Shown: positions 4,814 to 5,039 of the stretch, piece after piece | Position numbering within the stretch: the first letter of the stretch is position 1 | Layout: each line of letters starts with the position of its first letter | NCBI GenBank assembly: GCA_900551335.1 | Contig: URVO01000108.1 | Location: forward strand, 1 to 5,039 | Origin: an uncultured Phascolarctobacterium sp. | GTDB lineage: Bacteria; Bacillota; Negativicutes; Acidaminococcales; Acidaminococcaceae | Length of the DNA: 5,039 bases | Direction of reading: 5' to 3' | The notes under the pieces: generated by a model | The model's database searches: none | Told to the model about the DNA's origin: nothing | What the model saw: only the letters and a program-made list of their open reading frames with translations | Translations under genes and position numbers: made by a program

Positions 4814-5039
4814 GTGAAGATCATATCTTTAAGCAACAGGCAGAAACAAATTGCGGAAATCGTGCGCCTCGACGGGCCGATTACCGGTGAGCATATCGCT
4901 GAACGCTTGAATGTTACGCGTGCTGCCTTACGTAGTGATCTGGCAATCCTTGTTATGGGAGGCATTTTAGACGCCCGACCTAAGGTTGGCTATTTCTATA
5001 CTGGCAAGAACACCTTGGGCATGCTGATGATAAGAAATG
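4814..5039 (+). CDS. ccpN: CcpN-like transcriptional repressor, N-terminal part (cut by window end)
   Basis: The 75 codons present match the N-terminal DNA-binding domain of CcpN, which in Bacillus represses gluconeogenic genes (gapB, pckA) in glycolytic conditions. The segment NRQKQIAEIV (8-17), then GPITGEHIAERLNVTRAALR (21-40), DLAIL (42-46) and ARPKVGYFYTGK (54-65) closely follow the Bacillus subtilis protein as I remember it. The winged helix is thus complete: recognition helix about 34-45, wing about 52-63. The C-terminal CBS domain pair expected in this family lies beyond the window. GTG 4814 is chosen because it gives the same 5-residue lead-in as the Bacillus protein. Its ribosome site, AAAGGG (4807-4812), is only one base away, which is unusually close. 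TTG 4802 in frame is the main alternative. The link to the pilus genes appears to be position only. Confidence 0.88.
   Translation, partial: MKIISLSNRQKQIAEIVRLDGPITGEHIAERLNVTRAALRSDLAILVMGGILDARPKVGYFYTGKNTLGMLMIRN

Overview
The window looks like Firmicutes chromosome of moderate GC. The clearest taxonomic clue is at the right end, where the start of a CcpN-type repressor appears; this family is typical of Firmicutes. The style of the Tad genes and of the broken nuclease-family gene would suit the Negativicutes, but that is an inference, and the window cannot show whether the cell has an outer membrane.

Layout. Bases 1-3269 hold the end of a Tad (tight adherence) type IVc pilus operon, all on the plus strand and closely spaced: the Flp pilin (109-339), the TadE pseudopilin (449-901), the TadA/CpaF secretion ATPase (918-2318) and a TadC inner-membrane platform protein (2337-3269). 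A strong bidirectional terminator (3295-3322), preceded by a second hairpin, closes the operon. No tadB lies between tadA and tadC. Left of flp are a possible remnant of another pilin-like gene and a sigma-54-like promoter motif. The flp-tadE gap carries two hairpins.

Bases 3339-3743 (minus) are the C-terminal part of a gene related to the PD-(D/E)XK/Rpn 'transposase' nucleases. The nuclease core is missing and an amber stop lies at codon 5, so this is a remnant. Bases 3744-4031 hold no protein gene but are rich in signals. On the minus strand there is a good sigma-70 promoter followed at once by an intrinsic terminator, which together would make an RNA of about 55 nt. Divergent from it is a good plus-strand promoter overlapped by a palindrome, with a hairpin and T7 run in the leader.

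That plus-strand promoter serves a prepilin peptidase (4032-4670), the enzyme expected to process Flp and TadE. Past it, a leader with a small hairpin precedes the partial ccpN-like gene (4814 to the window end).

Together: Flp would be the pilus subunit and TadE a minor pseudopilin. Both carry the G^xxxxE cleavage motif, which the peptidase would cut at the membrane. TadA powers assembly through the TadC platform. The CcpN-like repressor is a carbon-metabolism regulator with no evident link to the pilus.
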